Positions 6,810-8,478 of a stretch of 8,478 nucleotides of DNA are shown piece by piece. The notes beneath the pieces were generated by a model, which worked only from the letters and a program-made list of their open reading frames with translations, had not been told where the DNA came from and made no database searches. The position numbers were made by a program, and so were the translations under genes. This DNA is from an uncultured Pseudomonadota bacterium (GTDB lineage: Bacteria; Pseudomonadota; Alphaproteobacteria; Rs-D84): NCBI GenBank assembly GCA_947169505.1, contig CAMVPZ010000034.1:1-8478 (forward strand), read 5' to 3'. Every line of letters begins with the position of its first letter. Position 1 is the stretch's first letter.

Positions 6810-7215
6810 AGAATTCGCAACCCAGGCTGGAACAAAAACGCACACAATTTTACAGCATGTTGTGATTGATGACGTTGTTGGTAATCATGGGTCTGCTGAA
6901 ACAATCGAGATCATTCAAAAACACCAAGATTTAAAACGTTTTTTTGTTGCAAATGCGAAAACAGAGGTTCCAATTGCGGGTTATATAAACGGATGTTTAA
7001 TCAGTCGCAGAATTGATCGTATGATTATAAACCAAGAATCCAAGGTTATAGATTTTATTGATTATAAAACCGACACAGACAAAAACACCTTTATCGACCA
7101 ATACAAACATCAATTAAACGAATACAAAAAACTGCTTCAATCCGCATATCCAGACTATAAAATAAACGGTTATATTTTATGGGTGCATGATTGGGAACTT
7201 TTAAAGATAATATGA
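6766..7215 (+). CDS. PD-(D/E)XK nuclease module of AddA, encoded as a separate 149-aa ORF
   Basis: This matches the C-terminal RecB/AddA nuclease domain. Visible motifs: AGTKTHTILQ (21-30), the RGTxxHxxLQ entry motif with H26; E67 in KTEVPI; SRRIDRM with D84; the catalytic core FIDYKTD with D99 and K101; and HQLNEY (115-120), the QLxxY motif of RecB-family nucleases. All expected active-site residues are present, so it should be a working nuclease that completes the helicase encoded just upstream. It overlaps the helicase gene by 44 nt in the +1 frame and has its own ATG and AAGGA site. Alternative readings are a one-base indel in T6 (6786-6791) or A6 (6801-6806), or programmed +1 frameshifting; removing one base in either run would join the two frames. 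Confidence 0.85.
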   Translation: MTQTLESFLTGAKNKEFATQAGTKTHTILQHVVIDDVVGNHGSAETIEIIQKHQDLKRFFVANAKTEVPIAGYINGCLISRRIDRMIINQESKVIDFIDYKTDTDKNTFIDQYKHQLNEYKKLLQSAYPDYKINGYILWVHDWELLKII

Positions 7216-7225
7216 TATAAAATTC

Positions 7226-7255
7226 TTGAAAAATCGAATAAAAATTGGTTATAAT
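7226..7255 (+). promoter_or_regulatory. Predicted promoter of recN, placing the transcript start at the ATG
   Basis: TTGAAA (7226-7231), 18-nt spacer, perfect TATAAT (7250-7255). Counting the usual 6 bases after the -10 box puts +1 at about 7262, the A of the recN start codon. There is no Shine-Dalgarno between -10 and ATG (only TTCGGGC). This would give recN its own start separate from read-through from the nuclease ORF. Confidence 0.55.
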
Positions 7256-7275
7256 TCGGGCATGTTAACCAATTT
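7242..7275. repeat. Perfect 10-bp inverted repeat around the recN start
   Basis: AAATTGGTTA (7242-7251) and TAACCAATTT (7266-7275) are exact reverse complements separated by 14 nt. The left arm runs into the -10 box, the loop holds most of the start codon region, and the right arm lies in codons 2-5 of recN. It could be an operator for a dimeric repressor, or a hairpin in read-through mRNA that hides the start codon. It does not match the GTTC-N7-GTTC alphaproteobacterial LexA box. Confidence 0.6.
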
Positions 7276-8478
7276 ATATATTTCAAACATAGTTTTAATT
7301 GAAAAACTGAATTTATCATTCGGTGATGGCCTTAATATTATGACCGGGGAAACAGGGGCCGGTAAAAGTATTCTGTTGGATGCGCTGTCTTTGGCGTTGG
7401 GCGCACGAAGTGATACCGGGTTAATTCGTAATGGGTGTGATATGGCATCTGTCAGTGCAGAATTTGATTTTATAAATGACAATGTTAAACAAATTCTGGA
7501 CGAAAACGGCATAGATTATAACGACGGTTTAATATTACGTCGCACTTTATCAACCGACGGTAAAAGCAGGGCATGGATTAACGATGTTCCTGTGTCAATC
7601 AAAACATTAAAACAAATTGGGGATGAAGTCGTTGAAATTCATGGTCAATTTGAAAGTCATTCTTTGTTGGATGTTTCATCGCATTTAAATGCTTTGGACG
7701 AATATGCACGATTGGATAATCCAGAATTTACAATTTGTTTGCAACAAACAAAAAACGCATATCATGATTTACATGAATCACAAAAACAATTAAAACAATT
7801 AACGGAATTGCTGGAAAAATCTGCAAACGAACGTGATTTTTTGGAACATAATGTCGCAGAATTGCGTAAATTAAATCCGCAGGTTGGCGAAGAAGAAGAA
7901 TTGGCAAGCATCAGGGCTAAAATGATGGATGCAGAAAAAAATGCGGCTATATTAACTGATGCGATAACCGTTTTAAAAAACAATGGTAATTCTTTGGATG
8001 AACAGATTTGTTCTGTGGCACATATTTTGGAACGAATAAAAACAGAACCAAATCCATACAGCGACCAAATTGATAAATTATATGATGTTGCCTCAATCGT
8101 TGCAGAAATTGGCGAACAAATTCATCCTGAAAACACAGATGTTAATGATATAGATTCTATTGAAGAAAGATTGTTTGCTATTCGTGGTGCGGCTCGCAAG
8201 CACCGTTGCAGCGCAGACGAATTGGCTGTAAAATTGGTTGAGTTGGAAAATCAATTAAACGCTATTGATAACAGTGATGCAGAATTAAAAAAATGCAAAA
8301 CGAACGTTGATAAATGTATGGCTGTGTTTAATGAACGGGCTAATGTTTTATCTGGGCTTCGCAAAACAGCGGCGGATAATTTACGTAAACAAATATTAAA
8401 AGAGTTGCCAGATTTAAAATTGGGATCTGCTGATTTTGTTGTTGGTATCCAAGATTGTGAACCATCATATAACGGTAT
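7262..8478 (+). CDS. recN: DNA repair protein RecN, 3'-truncated by window edge
   Basis: SMC-like ATPase that acts on chromosomes at double-strand breaks and holds sister molecules together for RecA-dependent repair. The 405 codons present include the canonical N-terminus MLTNLYISNIVLIEKL, Walker A GETGAGKS (29-36), the RecN block LILRRTLSTDGKSRAWIN (90-107) and VVEIHGQFESHSLLD (123-137), then a long coiled-coil arm. The frame is open to the right edge; the second half of the coiled coil, the ABC signature and Walker B lie beyond it, since RecN is about 550 residues. The ATG at 7262 is firm because homologues start the same way (ML-x-x-L-x-I-x-N). It lies 46 nt behind the AddA nuclease ORF, forming a break-repair cluster. 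It has its own strong promoter, no Shine-Dalgarno, and an inverted repeat over the start. Confidence 0.95.
   Translation, partial: MLTNLYISNIVLIEKLNLSFGDGLNIMTGETGAGKSILLDALSLALGARSDTGLIRNGCDMASVSAEFDFINDNVKQILDENGIDYNDGLILRRTLSTDGKSRAWINDVPVSIKTLKQIGDEVVEIHGQFESHSLLDVSSHLNALDEYARLDNPEFTICLQQTKNAYHDLHESQKQLKQLTELLEKSANERDFLEHNVAELRKLNPQVGEEEELASIRAKMMDAEKNAAILTDAITVLKNNGNSLDEQICSVAHILERIKTEPNPYSDQIDKLYDVASIVAEIGEQIHPENTDVNDIDSIEERLFAIRGAARKHRCSADELAVKLVELENQLNAIDNSDAELKKCKTNVDKCMAVFNERANVLSGLRKTAADNLRKQILKELPDLKLGSADFVVGIQDCEPSYNG

Noticed and set aside
5056..6904. Several short open frames on both strands inside the AddA helicase gene
   Set aside because: All overlap an intact, motif-complete helicase, have no recognisable domains, and show Ile/Phe/Tyr/Cys- or His-rich composition expected of AT-rich shadow frames.
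7195..7261. LexA (SOS) operator before recN
   Set aside because: Neither GTTC-N7-GTTC nor GAAC-N7-GAAC is present; the nearest, GAAC at 7195-7198, has a partner (GATA) with two mismatches.

Overview
This window is compact, AT-rich (about one third G+C by eye) bacterial chromosome using the standard code: TAA, TAG and TGA all end genes and no internal TGA is read through. The first gene is a group 1 sigma factor with the long acidic non-conserved region and the C-terminal wording of alphaproteobacterial RpoD. The AddA-type helicase also reads like the alphaproteobacterial family. I infer an uncultured or host-associated, AT-rich alphaproteobacterium, but cannot place it more precisely.

Layout. 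(1) 1-1469, +: 3' part of rpoD, open at the left edge, followed by a hairpin/T-tract terminator. (2) 1524-2138, +: a guanylate-kinase-like P-loop protein. (3) 2153-4072, -: a one-TM, long coiled-coil protein with a separate C-terminal domain, convergent with gene 2 across a 14-nt gap almost filled by a small hairpin. (4) 4073-4151: a divergent intergenic region in which two good sigma70-type promoters face each other and overlap. (5) 4152-6809, +: an AddA-family UvrD-like helicase with all SF1 motifs but no nuclease domain. (6) 6766-7215, +: the PD-(D/E)XK nuclease module that normally forms the C-terminus of AddA, here in the +1 frame, overlapping the helicase gene and with its own Shine-Dalgarno and ATG. 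(7) 7262-8478, +: 5' part of recN, running off the right edge, with a promoter that would start transcription at or next to the recN ATG and a perfect 10-bp inverted repeat around that start.

Function. The right half is a double-strand-break repair cluster: end resection (helicase plus nuclease, together one AddA equivalent) followed by RecN, the SMC-like repair ATPase. The usual AddA partner AddB is not in the window; the place upstream of addA is taken by the divergent coiled-coil gene. The left half holds transcription (RpoD) and a nucleotide-kinase-like gene with no obvious link to repair.

No RNA genes, CRISPR arrays, insertion sequences or prophage genes were seen. The points most worth following are the two-ORF AddA, the recN start region (possible leaderless mRNA plus dyad), the overlapping divergent promoters, and non-canonical residues in the promoter-melting part of RpoD.
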